Notes under the pieces: generated by a model
Seen by the model: only the letters and a program-made list of their open reading frames with translations
Told to the model about the DNA's origin: nothing
Database searches by the model: none
Assembly: GCF_002078875.1 (NCBI RefSeq)
Contig: NC_034414.1
Location: 7,322,965-7,386,964, forward strand
DNA from: Numida meleagris
Taxonomy: Eukaryota > Chordata > Aves > Galliformes > Numididae
Length of the DNA stretch: 64,000 nt
Reading direction: 5' to 3'
Made by a program: the position numbers and the translations under genes
Shown here: one piece after another, positions 11,799 to 24,932 of the stretch
Layout of the letters: each line of letters starts with the position of its first letter
Numbering within the stretch: position 1 is the stretch's first letter

Positions 11799-14700
11799 CC
11801 TGCAGTAGTAATAGAACTATCTGTAGTACAGTAGAAATAAGAACTATCTGGATCAGTTTATTCTGGCCTAGCTCTGAATGGTACCTGACATAGCAACGCA
11901 GTACCACACCGGTATCATTTGTGATTGATTCAGATGTTCAAAGATACCTTGTTAGTGAGGCATAATGCCTAGTTAAGTAGGTGATGGGAAATAACACAAG
12001 AAGCATGTCTTGAAACTGTCTCTTTCTAGACAGGTATGGAAAATTTGTTATGCGTATTTAGGGCACTTTTACCATTACAGCTGAGATGGCAGCATCATTC
12101 TCATAAAGTAGCTGGCAGGCAGTTTGTGGGAAGCATTTTACAGGTAGTTGATGTTGGGTTATTTTACAAGGCCTAAGCATAAATCTACTCCTGTTAAGTT
12201 TCTGTTGCAAGCCAAAGTACCTAAGGCTCTCTCTCCCCTGCCTCCCAAATGCTGAAAGTGTGTCATCTTCAGCATGGATTTTCTTTGATTCTACCAAGGG
12301 ATTTGGGTTAAAGGGTTCCCATACAATTTTTTCTTTGGCCCTGACCTTAACTGGGAGCACTCCATTCTGAATAAAAATGACATAGCCCCCATTTTGGTGC
12401 ATAGGCATACAGGTATAATAAATTACTACATTTCATTACAGAAATAAATGCTATTATTTATGACAAATAGTGTAATGGGCTCTCTAAGGGTACTGTAAAT
12501 TAGCTATTTGAACTTCAGTGGATGGAGTGTAGCAGAAATCTCTTATGTCTGAAAAACGCTGAAGTGCTAAGACTTTTCATGAGAGATGCCTTCACATGAA
12601 ACTGAAACGTCCGATAACTCTTGTAGCTTACTTTGGACTTAACTTTTGAAGTCTGCAGTGCTGAGCTGATGGTTGACCTGGGAAAGGTTTACATTAGTGG
12701 CTCTGACTACTGCACGTAATCTATACTAGCAAAAGGTGAAGCAGTTGAGCCCATGCTATGTCGCTTAAGCTGATCATATTGAGGATGAACATCATGACTT
12801 GTGTATGGATATCTTCCTTTAAGTGACTTAAATCTATAGAGGAGAAAACGTGTTAGCTTTAGGAGAAGTTCTCCTGATACAGGTTTAAATATTGGGTGAG
12901 AATTCTTTGATTTTAAGGACTGCATGAGTTTACCTAGCTTTGTCTGTACCTAATTTCAGACTCCGTGCTGTTAGCTCTTTCAGATAGACTTCCACTTTTC
13001 TTTAATCAGCAAGAAACAGCAGAAAACAGAAAATCCAGTTGCTGCTTCTGCTTTCAGGTGAAAGGTGAGAATTACTGATCCAGAAATCCCATTCCAGCCA
13101 CCTCTCCCTCCTCAAGTACACTGAGTGAATGTACGTAAATACACACATGGGTGTGTATCTGAGGTAACACTAGGATGTCAAGAGAATTGATACAGATTTA
13201 TGGACAGATGCCAAAATACTACTCACTCATCATGTTTCCTGACTTGTAACTATCACAATAGCAAGATCTGTAACACAACATCAATTCTGCTGACTCAAAA
13301 TAGTAGGGGGGAGAGGGGGAATTGGGAAGTCCATATTCTTCTAAATATTATCAACTCCAAATAGACTGGAAAATGTTGATAGTGTACATTTTTCCTGCAG
13401 TCTGTGTGCTCTTAGTAGTTTGTGGAAAACTGGCTGGTTGAACTCTGCTGGCTATACTCCTTGTTCTCAGCTTCTAAACTGCAGTAACAGACAATACATC
13501 AAGCATGTCCCTGATCTTTCCCACTAACGCAAGCACTCTAGTTGCCACAAGCATCTGATTCAATTATCAGTGGAACTGAAGTTGATTCATGTGACTGACT
13601 AAGGGAGGAGGATGGTTTTGCCATAATCTGTCTTCTAGGAGGCGAATGACTTATTGAAAAAGCTTACGAATCACCAGTCTAGCTGACTGCCAGATTTCTT
13701 TTCCCAGCTCCTTCCTCTTCCATAACCCAATATGAGACCCATCCATTAGTGGAAAATTTTTGTGCAACAGCTGGCTGATCAACTTCAGAAGTTTTAAAAT
13801 TAGCTGTGTTGGAAATTATTGGAGATTAAACTTAACACATGAGGAGAACATAAATCGGCCTCTGTTCAAGTCTATTATCTTGCAAATGTGCTTCCTTTAA
13901 GGGACATACTCTTACAGTCTGTCAAGATTCAACAAGTTTTGTTTCAGAAACTTCAGAATAGAACATCTGTACAGAAACTCTAAACGGTGGTTGTTCAGTT
14001 CTGACAATATGCTGCATCCTGTAAAAATAACATGGAGGAAATGATAAAACTATGGAAGAAACCATATAATTCCTCACTTGCTGGACCCTGAGCTCCTATT
14101 TGAGAAGGCTATAAGGCTATTGAAAATTAAGCTAACTAGCTGATCAAATATCCTTTCTTGCCATATTTATTGCTGGTTATCTTCGTTTTGACCTGAAGCT
14201 GTTGAATCATACTATATATTCTGATTTTATCTATTTACTGCATCACAATCTGGAGCCTTTTTCTTGGAATGGGATTCTGTAGTTACTGGATCACACAAAT
14301 GATACTTCAGTGCTGGATATTTGAGCATCTATCAGTATTATGCCCAAGTTAGGGGAAAGAGCATATTCAAGACAGACTTGGAAACTAAAGATGAATAAGA
14401 AGCTGAAGTAGGTGATGAGATGCAAAAATCTTTTTTTTCCCAAAGTGAGAGAATGGTTGGTTTTAAATTGTTCAAGGAGATATTTTATATTTATATCTGA
14501 TGCAGCCTGGGCACAAAACCATATCCAGGTTCTTTATGGAGACTGTAGTATAGGTGCTTCAAGAAATTGCTTTGCAAATGTCTTAACGCAGCATGTAGGG
14601 TATATACTTGACTTTTCATTTGCAGCACTGTAGCAGTTGTAACTGTTCCAATCACCTTGACTGAACATATCTTTTGTTCTATTTCGTCATCATGTTATCA

Positions 14701-17457
14701 GAAACTCTTGTGTTTTATGCTCTTTCTCCCATTCTTTCATTACAAGGAATATAACAAACGCATTTAGCTTATAAGTTGTGAAGCTCAGGTAATGGCTTTT
14801 AATCTTCAAGGTTACTTCTTCTGGAGTAACATCTTTGTAGGAAATCTTGGTGACTCAACCTTTTGATCATGTGGTTCCATAGGTTTAGTGTTTATTGTTT
14901 GTGATCTCTTAGGCTGATTTGCTGTCTAGTCTTACAACTTCAGTGTTGCGTGTCCTATATTTGGTTCCTGCTGATACGTGTGATATGTAACTGTACTCAG
15001 TTTCATCTCAGTACTGTCTTTCACAACTACAGAATGCACTCCAACCATGCACAGATGGCCTTGGTTCATGTTACATTTTTTATCTTGTCTTTATGCATGC
15101 CACAAAGACTTCCAAAGTCTTAAACAACTGCTGTGTGTCAATCAGCCTCTGTTTTTAGCAGGCCATTTTCTGTGTACTGTCCTGTCCTCTACTTATCTGA
15201 GCACTCTGTCTGACCTGTTGGCGGGGCTGGGATTTTTTTCCTTTTCCCTGTTCACGTCGGTGCGATTCACTGGCTCTTACACGGGGATTGAGTGTTGAAC
15301 TTTCAACACAGGATATTTCACTGTCAGTCAGTGCTCCAGACATCATCGGGGCTGCACATTTGATAAATGTGAGTGTAGTAAAATGTTTGCCTTACTTGTG
15401 ATTTGATGTTGAATTAATTCTTAATTACTGATTATATAAAACGTTGAACTTTAGTTGTATTGAAGATGGATTGGTTATGGAAAAATGTGTTGGCAATACC
15501 ACTGTGCTTGTAAGGGGAGCAGGGGAGTGATTACGTAATTGGTTAAATTTAGCATGGGAAAATAGCAAATTACAGCAGCATAACAGGTGCAAAAATCTAC
15601 CTGACTGAGTGGTTTTCATTGCTAGCTTTTGTTGTTACAAGAATCTTCTCCTGCCCAGTAGTCTGCTGTTGTATTCTGGGCGCTTGGTGTTCTGCTTTCA
15701 GGAAAGACTTCCCCTACTATGGTGCACGGATCAGAGACATGCTGGGGATGGCCTGTGTTCCGTCCTTTGGGAAAAGCTCTTAATGATATGAAGGGCAGTT
15801 TTGACCATTAAGGAAACCTAGCTGCCAAGGCTAAAGATGGCTTGTCTAAAGGACTTCACTCTTCACGTAGTCGAAGCAGAATGGCTGGCAGTGTGATTGA
15901 GGATGCGTAGCTGAGGTCAAAGGATTGCCTACACAGACACAGAGAAATAAATCTTGCTTTCTTAAGAGGATTCCTTTTTTGTTGTTGTTATATTACTACA
16001 AAAGTTAATGCGGATTGAACTTTAAGTCTGTGAGACCATACAGCATAATACACAGGACCTAAGTTAAATTGAGGGCACATAATTACCTGTGGAGACTATG
16101 TTTTTCAGTTCTCGAGACTTCAGAAGCAGACAAAACAAGCATTGCAAATAATAATCTTTTCTAGGGCAGAGTAACAAATCAGATCATTTCTTCAGATACC
16201 TCTCAGTCCTGTTTATTGGTGTGTACGTGTGATTAAAATAGTTTCCAAAATATCAGAGACCAAGGTTATCGTAGCTTAATTACTAAAGATGCTAGAGTTA
16301 GATGTAGTTCAGTACTTCATGGTTTGAAAAGTGTGTTTTGGCATGCAATTGGATAACTGATTCTTGTTTTGCATTAATTAATGCCATGTTTATTTTCATA
16401 GTCTATTTTACATGTGGGCCTCTAGACCTCAGCTGAGATCAGGAAGCCATGAAAAATATAGATAAACTTGTACAGCTGAAAATGAACAGACAATTCAGAC
16501 AGATTACAATCCTGCTGCTGTTGTAAATGCAACTGTAATTGAGTAGTGTGCTGCAAACTAGTGCAGATAAAGGGAACTCTGTAGCTGGATTCTTATGCTA
16601 GCTGAAAAGTCAACCAAGGTGTTTTATTCCCAGGCAGAAAAGCATTGCCTGCAATAGAGCTGGGAAGTGAACCACTAAGGGCTAACGTTACAACTGGGTA
16701 CTTGAAGCAAGCAGTTCCATTCCTGAAATTGCGTAAAGCTTCCAGATGCAGGATGAACCATAGAACTATGACACTCTTCCAGAATTTTTTTGTTAATAAA
16801 TCTGCAGATTTTTCTTCATCTTTTTTTATTTTATTATTATTTTTATTGGGATGTTTGTCTCTGGTGTATTAAAATCCGTAGGAAATACGACATAATTTTT
16901 AGGAATAGGTAAAACTTTAGGAGATCTCACTCTTTATAGACTTTTAGAAATACGTAAATAATTATGTAACTAGAATAGTTCCTGATAGGGATTTGGTAAT
17001 TGAAATAATTTGTACTTCTCTTTCAGTAAATTTCTAGGAATAGGAGAATACATATGGCAGGGGTATTTAGAAATAAATACCAAGATTCCTTGACTTCGGC
17101 TAAACACTGTTGAGCCCAAATAGTGCGAACAGAATGTTTTTATCTGGGTAAGCTGGCATCTCCCAGAGAAATGGTAATTTGCTGGAAAATAACAAATCTA
17201 TTCCTATACAATTACTGATTGCTGGAGAAGAGAAAGTATTCAAAATCCTAAAAAAAAAAAACAAAAAAAAAAAACCCAAAGAAAACCAAAATGCACTTAC
17301 AAAAGGTTTAATGCATAAAAAATAAATAGTTTTAGTCTGTAGACAAACTTTTTGCTGTGTTCTGCATTGTAAAAACTGCCCTGTATCAATTTCTATGAAC
17401 TACTGCCTGAAATGTTAATATTACCTGTAAAAATTCTTACAGTCCTTTTCTCTCCAG

Positions 17458-17550
17458 TCACAGGTGAATCATCATTCATCTACTAATAATGAAACCTATC
17501 AAGAAAGGTTGGCACGATTAGAAGGCGATAAAGAGTCTCTCATACTGCAG
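17458..17550 (+). CDS. PPFIBP2: PPFIBP2 coding exon, coiled-coil start (residues 73-103)
   Basis: A 93-bp phase-0 exon between a pyrimidine-rich CTCTCCAG acceptor and donor GTATGT. It encodes SQVNHHSSTNNETYQ followed by RLARLEGDKESLILQ, nearly identical to human liprin-beta-2. It starts the liprin coiled coil and is the first shared exon for both the canonical and the 9180 alternative N-terminus. Confidence 0.97.
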
Positions 17551-19225
17551 GTATGTCTGAAGGAGAACATTGTCGGTGTAGTTGATATTCAGTGAATAAA
17601 AGCTGAACTGAATAGAGTAATTTCTGTGGAACAAATGTTAACAGGTCAGCAAACATAACTGATATTTAGGCAGGAGTTAATTTATTATTTAATTAATATG
17701 GTTTGTCTAATGGTGAGGTAACTGAGCGGAGGAGAAGGAAGTAGCAGCAATAATAAGAAGAATGATTAAGGAACTTGACAGTGTTATTTGCCATTTTTTT
17801 CCAAGATGTTAATGATGCAGTAGTAGATTTCATTCTAGGTTTGCTAGGTTATGCTAGTTACTTCTTAGATTCTGCATGCCACTGTTTTTTATGAATTAGA
17901 AGACTGAAGAATAAGGGGGGGGGGGGATTAAACATATTGTATGCCATCATGTTCCTAAACAACACACCCATCCTTTACTTTCTTCTCCATTAAAGTCCTT
18001 AAAATTCAATTAGGAAATGCATGCCACATCAGTGTTATCATTCCTCTGAGTGGCCTGTCTCTTCATGCTACCACTTATGAGGATGGATAGGTTGTAATAT
18101 GAGAAGCTGCTTAGCATCTTGAGAAAAGGGATTCAAAAGCAAGATAACACCCCGTATAGCGTCGTATGTATATAGTTTGGTCATTACTGGAATGTGGAGG
18201 ATTTGTACATCTCAAGAATAAAAATAAGAAATTGAATGTTTTTAATAAATCACAGGTGGATATAACTGATATTTTTCTCGCCTGTATGTTGTACTGAAGT
18301 TGCTTTACATCATCAAAATTGATGGATGGTGAAAACAGAATTAAAAAAGAAGATAATAAAAATGCAAACATAGGCTCTTCCAAGTTTTCCATTTCTCAAT
18401 TTACCAAGCCAATCTATTTTCAGATAGATTTCTGTCCCACATTCGTTTGCGTCCCACATTTTGTTTTCCTCCTGGGAAATATGCATATTGTACAAGTTAA
18501 AACATAATGATTTTTGCTCGAGTATCTTCACTTTCATGGAATTGCACTGCCTACTTTTTAAAACTGAAGCTGGATATTCTTTAAATGGTTTTGCATATTC
18601 ACTCACTTTACACTTACAAAAGCACATCATAAGAGTATGTGTGTTATGTGTATACACGTACACACTCATATTAAAAAAAAAAACTTGAATAAACAGGGAA
18701 GTGTTCTCCTTACTTTGTGTTACTAATTTCTGTGAACATATTTTATCCTTCATATTCTTTTCACGCTTGCGCTAAGTTTACTGAGCAGAATTCTCACAGT
18801 TGTTAAATAAAAAATGAATTGTTTGTAAGACCTACTCTTAAGTTCTGTTACTATTAAATGAAAACTGCTATTACCAAGTAAAAAGGAAACAAAACAAATC
18901 CTGAGTGAAGAACAAGTTCTTCTGGTTGGAATTTAAATGTTTACATTTTTTAATTTCTATTTTTTCTTCTGGTAGGGGAGACAGCATCACAACCAATATT
19001 TATTAGGGCACCTTTTATGAATCAAGCTGTTATTAAGTGAAGCATATTGATTCTATTGCAAAGAACTTTTCACACAGTACACTCACTTCTCACACTTGCA
19101 CGCATACACATAATTGGAGCAACAGTGGAGAGACCAAAACCAGCTGTTCATTCAGAAGCATAGGGTTCTACTAGTGCATCTGTGGCCCTGTCCCTGAAGG
19201 GGTCCTTTGTACCTTGTATCATCAC

Positions 19226-19268
19226 ATATACATGTGTGTGTATGTATATATATATATATATGTATACA
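19226..19268. repeat. TG/TA microsatellite
   Basis: Alternating TGTGTG, TATATATATATA and TGTATAC in the 17551-21977 intron. Confidence 0.9.
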
Positions 19269-19353
19269 CAAATTTTGATCATAGTTTAAGCCATGCAGCC
19301 AGTTGTTTATGGTCACTGTGTACTGGTGGACTTGTACAGACTTGGCAGAAATT

Positions 19354-19392
19354 GTTTTTGCAGATCGTTTTTGCAATCAGTTTTTGCAGATT
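19354..19392. repeat. 13-bp tandem repeat, three copies
   Basis: GTTTTTGCAGATC, GTTTTTGCAATCA and GTTTTTGCAGATT follow each other without gaps. The second copy differs at a few positions from the outer two. Each copy contains a short T-run followed by GCAG or GCAA. Confidence 0.92.
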
Positions 19393-20095
19393 TAATAGGA
19401 CTGTTAGTCTCTGGTGCTTCCTGGAGACTTACAGGCAGTATTGTTGTGTGTACTTTCTCTGTGTCTTCCTGCTGATTTTTAGAAACTATTTTTTTCATCC
19501 ACACAAATAGGTGTTTATGCAATGCAGCTACCCAAACTTGCAGATAAGCAGCTTGTATGACGTGGTTCAAAGTCTTGACTGCAGTTTTTCCTCAGAAGGA
19601 ATGTAACTGAAATCACATGTAGAAATTTCTCTCTCCTTTGCCTTTTAGCTACGTCAGAACTCCTCAAACCAAGAGGCATAGTCAGCATTTATTCTAATGC
19701 ATTTTTCTGTTCCACTGCATGCTATTGCAGTAGAACTCAAAAAATCCCAGTCAAATAACAGAGTGAAAAACTCCCTCTGGCAGTTGAAGATCAACAACAA
19801 AAATAAGAGGATGCCAAGGTACAGGACGGGGGATGTACTCTCACAAGTGGCACCTCCTCTGTTTCTAGCAGGACCGAGTCAAACAGTACATCCTGAAACC
19901 TGATTCCACTGCTCAGTGTGTATCAGCATCCACAATGCCTTATTACTGAAGTCAGTGCTTGTGTATAGAATCCAGTGTTATTATTGTTTAGGGTTTTTCT
20001 GTTTGTTTGTTTCTCTGCTTGTTTTTCCCACAAATATCCTGTTTCTAAGATATTTTAAACCCTTATACCATTTTAAATTTGGCCAGTTGTTTAAT

Positions 20096-20221
20096 ATAGA
20101 ATCATAGAATTGCCAAGGTTGGAAAAGACCTCCAAGATCATCCAGTCCCACTGTTCACCTATCACCAATATTTCCCACTAACCCATGTCCCTCAGTACAA
20201 CATCCAAATGCTTCTTAAACA
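20096..20221 (-). mobile_element. CR1 LINE 3'-end fragment, antisense
   Basis: Opens with ATAGAATCATAGAATTG and GTTGGAAAAGACCTCCAAG, then ATCATCCAGTCCCACTGTTC, and stops near CTTCTTAAACAC. This is the reverse complement of a CR1 tail from a different subfamily than the 3503 copy. It is about 125 bp long and heavily 5'-truncated. Confidence 0.92.
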
Positions 20222-21977
20222 CAATATAGCTCAATATTAAAGATATTCACAGAAAACATATTACCTGTGGTCTGACTTCTGTACATGCTGCACTGCTAAG
20301 GCAAGATGGACTTGCTAGTGTAATGTATGCTGAGGGTGTACTCTGTGTGCAGCTTACTGATTCCCAGAAGAGTCTGGCAGGTGTGATCTCAAATGGACGG
20401 GAAAATATGAGCTCAAAGTAGCTTATGGACCTCTTAGCCTAACACTGGAATATCCAATGTTAGGAATATCCAATAGAATGTTTCTAAAGCTGCCAAGCTT
20501 TTACAAAATGTCTTTGTGGGTCACGTTTAATACACAGAACTTATCCTATAGGTTACAATACTGGTTGGAACTTAAGCTTGACAGAAAAAGTCAGGTAGTT
20601 TTCTTTCTCTGGAACCTGCATTAGGTTGAAGGAGGGGCTTCAGTTTGCTGCCTCCTGCTTTCTGACCTCTCAGGGTTTTCTGTGCTCCATCACCCTTGTA
20701 ATAGGAGCAAAATAAAGAAGTTGGTAAGCAACAGAATCCTAGCGTGGAGTTCTTTTCTCCCCACCAGCTCAGCTATGTCTTAGTGCACTGCTGGGCAAGA
20801 GGCAAATCACTGTCATCTCCCTCCACCCACTCCTTCCTGTCATCTCTCATCCAGCGTTCATCTGTGCTCTTCTCCAGGGCCAACTGATTTAAAGGCATAA
20901 AAATAAGATAAAATACTCTACTTTTCTGCGTTCCTCTCCCAGCTAGCCTTGTCATTATATTTGTAGTTAAAAATAAAAATGGATACTTATTTATTTTAAG
21001 CAAAGGTACTCCAGAGTTGGATGTGAGAGCATAGGTAAATTTTTGTGAAGACATTTTCTGAAATCTGGAGTTGAAAAACCTGAGATTACTTTTCTGTGGT
21101 GTAAACTACTTTATATAAATTAATAGCAAAAATGAATACATGGACTGTATGTGCTGCTTAACATAGGAATTAACCTTGTTTTTTCACATCTTTCTAATGT
21201 TGTGCTGCATCTCATTTTCTTGAGCTTTACAAGCTTAGAAATCAGGGGCTGGGCTTTTCTTTTTGCACATTCACTGGTCTGTGCCACCATTCCCACAGTT
21301 CTTTACCAGTATGGCTTATTGTTTCCTTTTCCTGGGATTTGTTGTCTGTGTCTCCCTTCTTTTGATTTCATGTTTTGGCTTGCAAAGCCTGGGAATTTTT
21401 TTTTTTTTTTTTGGAATAGAACTTTGCCTCTGCTAAAACATGCCTTTTACTTATTGCATCCTTTGTAACTTCAAACTGCTTCGTTATAGGTAAGCTGTTT
21501 TTCTGTTCTTGTAAGAATTCAATTAATCGGTCAGTTTCCAAATGAGCAGTTTTATCATTTACCTGCTTAAGGGAACGAAGTGCCAATAGAACCTGAAAGA
21601 GCAATGCATCTTTCAGGACTACTTAAAATATTTTGAGTATATTATGCTCTTTTTTGCTGCTTTCTGATTGTTCAGACTTGTACATGAACTGACTCAGGCT
21701 ACCTATAAGTAGTCTTCTAACTCTTCTAGAAATGTTCTTCTACATACTAAAAAAAAAAAAAACTATCTAAGCAGGCAGGAATTGAAGCAAACTATTTGTA
21801 CTTGAGAATGGAGTGCTGTCTATTTCAATAGAGCAAGTGTTGAAAGAGTATGAAACAACTGAGGATTTTAAAAGGGAATTCACGGTAAAATGTGCATTTG
21901 AATGTTCACTGTATAAGGTAATTCAAACTTATTTACTGCCAGTTCAGTACCATTGTGTTTCTCTTCTCAAATTACAG

Positions 21978-22091
21978 GTGAGCGTTCTCACAGACCAGGT
22001 AGAAGCTCAAGGAGAGAAAATACGGGACTTAGAAATCTGTCTTGAGGGGCATCAGCTGAAACTGAATGCTACAGAAGAAATGCTTCAACAG
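21978..22091 (+). CDS. PPFIBP2: PPFIBP2 coding exon, coiled coil (residues 104-141)
   Basis: A 114-bp phase-0 exon between an ACAG acceptor and donor GTAAAG. It encodes VSVLTDQVEAQGEKIRDLE then ICLEGHQLKLNATEEMLQQ, almost the same as human liprin-beta-2. Regular Leu/Val/Ile spacing supports a heptad coiled coil. Confidence 0.97.
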
Positions 22092-24907
22092 GTAAAGATC
22101 TAGATTGGAAACCTTTTTGCATGATCTCCTTCGAGAAAGAGGAGAACAGACATTCTCCGCTTGTCTGCTTGTGGGAGTGCCTTTGGTAGCAAGAGAAAAC
22201 AGAAAAAGAATTGCCTCTTTTTATTGTTCTCTTGCTGTTTTGCAAACTAGTTTTTTGCAATAAATATTTCTTTGTTTTCCTGTTGCAGAAATGTTTTATT
22301 GCCTGGTTGCATAATACTGTATGTGGCAGCATGTAAAATGGAACTATTGTGTATTATTTGTACGGTGCTGACGAACTAAATTTGGACATGGTTGAGTAAC
22401 TGGTTAGACAGGTTATGTGTACCTAATACATGTAGCAGTTACAGAACTAAGAAGTTCTATTTAAATAAATAGTTTCAGTTCTTACATATCTTTAAAGCAG
22501 AACAGTTAGTACATTGAAATGAATTATTGTATCAAATTTGGTTCTGTAAGGATTTTTGCTTAATTTAGGAGTTTTCCCCTTATTTTTGAAAAATAAAAAG
22601 TACATGATATACTTTTCATTATTTCCATCAACGTTTCAGGCTGTGTGATTTAATCTAGTGGTGCTGTTTCACGGTATATATTGAGGAAAAAGAATGAATA
22701 ATAAGTATCTGACATTTCATGTTACTGCAGAGCTGACAGGTCTGTGGACGTGAAAGAACTTTCCATGTGCAATCTTGTGTCTCTATCAAGACAAGTTACT
22801 ACATATGCAGATAATCGGCTGGTAATACAGTACATGGATATTGAAAGTAGATTTAAAACTATCAATAACTTAAAATCTAGACCAGAAATTTGCAGGGCGT
22901 ATAGTGTTCCATCTGGTAAATTTGTATCCTATACCTCTTTCAGTTAAAGCTCTTCACCTTCCTCAGAAGAAAACAAAACTGGTCTCATGCAACTGTTGCA
23001 ACGCAAAATGCTTACAGCTGGAAAAAGTTTTATTCTTTACTTAAATGAGGGGATGTTTTAGAAGATATAACCAGCAGATACCTTTAGTTTAGATATCTGA
23101 AGTGAAATTCAAAGAACAGCAGCTATTTAAATTATGAAAATGTTTTCAAACTTCAGGAAGACATTCACAGTAGAGCATAGAAAGTTCCTGTTTTAATCTG
23201 AACGAGATCTTGTTAGTCAACAGTTTCCAGTATACTGCACAAAGCCCCAAGACAGTTAGCAAATAAATGGAAGATATTAATGTTGACATTACGTTTTTCC
23301 AGTAAAAGAAAAAACCGCTTTTTTTTTTGACTTACAAGGGCAATCATGACAGTATTTCTTTTAAAAGTAAACCAACTTGTCTGTAATAAGAAATAATCAT
23401 CCAGTTCTACCTATGGGTATAGGTAGTCTCGCTTTCCAGGAAGACTGCTGTTATCCTCTTGAGGTGTTTGTAAATCTAATCTTACTTGGATCTGCTTATT
23501 TATTTAGAATCTATTGAACTACACCGATTCTTACCTTTGTGAGCTTAAGTCAACTGCTTCTTCTAAATGGAAAAATGAATGAAAATAATTGCCTTACCTT
23601 GGGAAAAAATTTTTTCTTTTTTAGAACTAAGCTAACTGCAGTATGAATAGGCATAGCTTATCTGGGAAGCAGTATATGTGGGTCCAGGATAAACCATATC
23701 TTTTGAATTTCGGAACTATAAGAAATGTTACATAATTCTGCCCCCAAAATGCTACAATAAAAACAAAAATAATATGCTTTGTTCAGATAAGTTAACGAAG
23801 TTAGTAAAAAAGATATCTGGTGGTACCACAACAGCAAGAGTGTGTAATGCTACCCTGCAAAATAGTTTTTGCTAGCAGAGACTTGCCCACTTCGTATGGG
23901 TGGGGTTACTGGCTAAAATCCTTTTGGCTTATGATTTATGCAGTTGTTTTGAACTCAGCTACAAAGCTATCATGGAAACCCTTTTGAAATGCAGCTAAAA
24001 CAAACTTTATATGAATTACATAAAATGGCCGTTCAGCATTCAGGGTGGGCATCTTAAACACCGAATAGTAGCAACAGAGATTGCTGGTTCTTTGGAGGAG
24101 ATTGTGATCCTTCATCTCTCTAAAAGGAGGGAGCAATATTCCTTACTGAAAATGCAGACTTAGAGGAAACGAGTTGAGATCATCTAACAGTTTCCTACTA
24201 ACAACAACAACAAAAGCCTCCTAACGTTCTGTTCTTTTTCTTGTTCCTGAACCATGTGCTTCTACAACTTATTTTCTATTGACTCTCATGCTCACCACAA
24301 TTTTGACCCAATGATAGGGCAAAAAGCAAAGAGGGTTAAAAAGAAGGGGATGGTTCTTTTTTTTTTCCTGGGTTAGTGAGTTGAACCAGCTCACAGAAGA
24401 GGTGAAGGCAAGTCATAAAGTTAGGTGTGGATGCACATTTGACCTAGCTGTTTATAAAACTAAAGCTGAAGAAAATATCATCCCTATGTTTTCCTGACTT
24501 GTAATGCTACAGCACTGAACTCAGCGTTTTGCTTATGTAAGAATACTTGTACCACTACAGACTCTAATTAACAAACAACATTTTCCATCTTGAAGATATT
24601 TGTATTTTCTTTAAAACAAAATAGGTCTGTCACGACAGTCTCCTGAAAGTCCATGGCTAAACTTGATATCAGTCCTTAGGTATCCTTGCAGTATGGTCCA
24701 AGAAAAATGTTTCCTTGTCCTTCAGTCATACTCAAAGGTAAGGGAAAACCTTCTGGGCACTGTCTGGGGAACAAACCCCAGTTTGGTCTCTCTGGATTGC
24801 CTTCCAATTTTGCCATCAAGTCTTGCCATCAAGTGTGCAAAAGGTATGGAAATGCTACCTGTGTGAATTGTTAGCTCCCTTGCACCTTAGAACGCTAAAG
24901 AATTTGT

Positions 24908-24932
24908 CTCAAAATAATAATAATAATAATAA
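24908..24932. repeat. AAT trinucleotide microsatellite
   Basis: About seven AAT units followed by an A-rich stretch. Confidence 0.9.

Larger units (their letters stand above)
825..17457 (+). other. PPFIBP2: 16.6-kb PPFIBP2 intron holding an alternative first exon
   Basis: Longest intron of the window. It holds two CR1 fragments (1698-1768 and 3503-4168), an AT-rich low-complexity block (11718-11798), poly(A) near 17250 and a candidate alternative first exon at 9180-9227. The remaining open frames are short and have no recognisable similarity. I see no other gene. Confidence 0.75.
17551..21977 (+). other. PPFIBP2: PPFIBP2 intron, 4.4 kb
   Basis: Holds a poly(G) run (17916-17926), a TG/TA microsatellite (19226-19268), a 13-bp tandem triplet (19354-19392), a CR1 fragment (20096-20221) and a poly(T) run near 21400. 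No coding sequence recognised. Confidence 0.75.

Noticed and set aside
11554..11907. A 117-codon minus-strand frame rich in Ile and Tyr
   Set aside because: It is a translation of the AT-rich low-complexity block at 11718-11798.
18313..18753. A 146-codon minus-strand open frame
   Set aside because: Low-complexity, Lys/Phe/Ile-rich translation of AT-rich intron; no family features, no splice logic.
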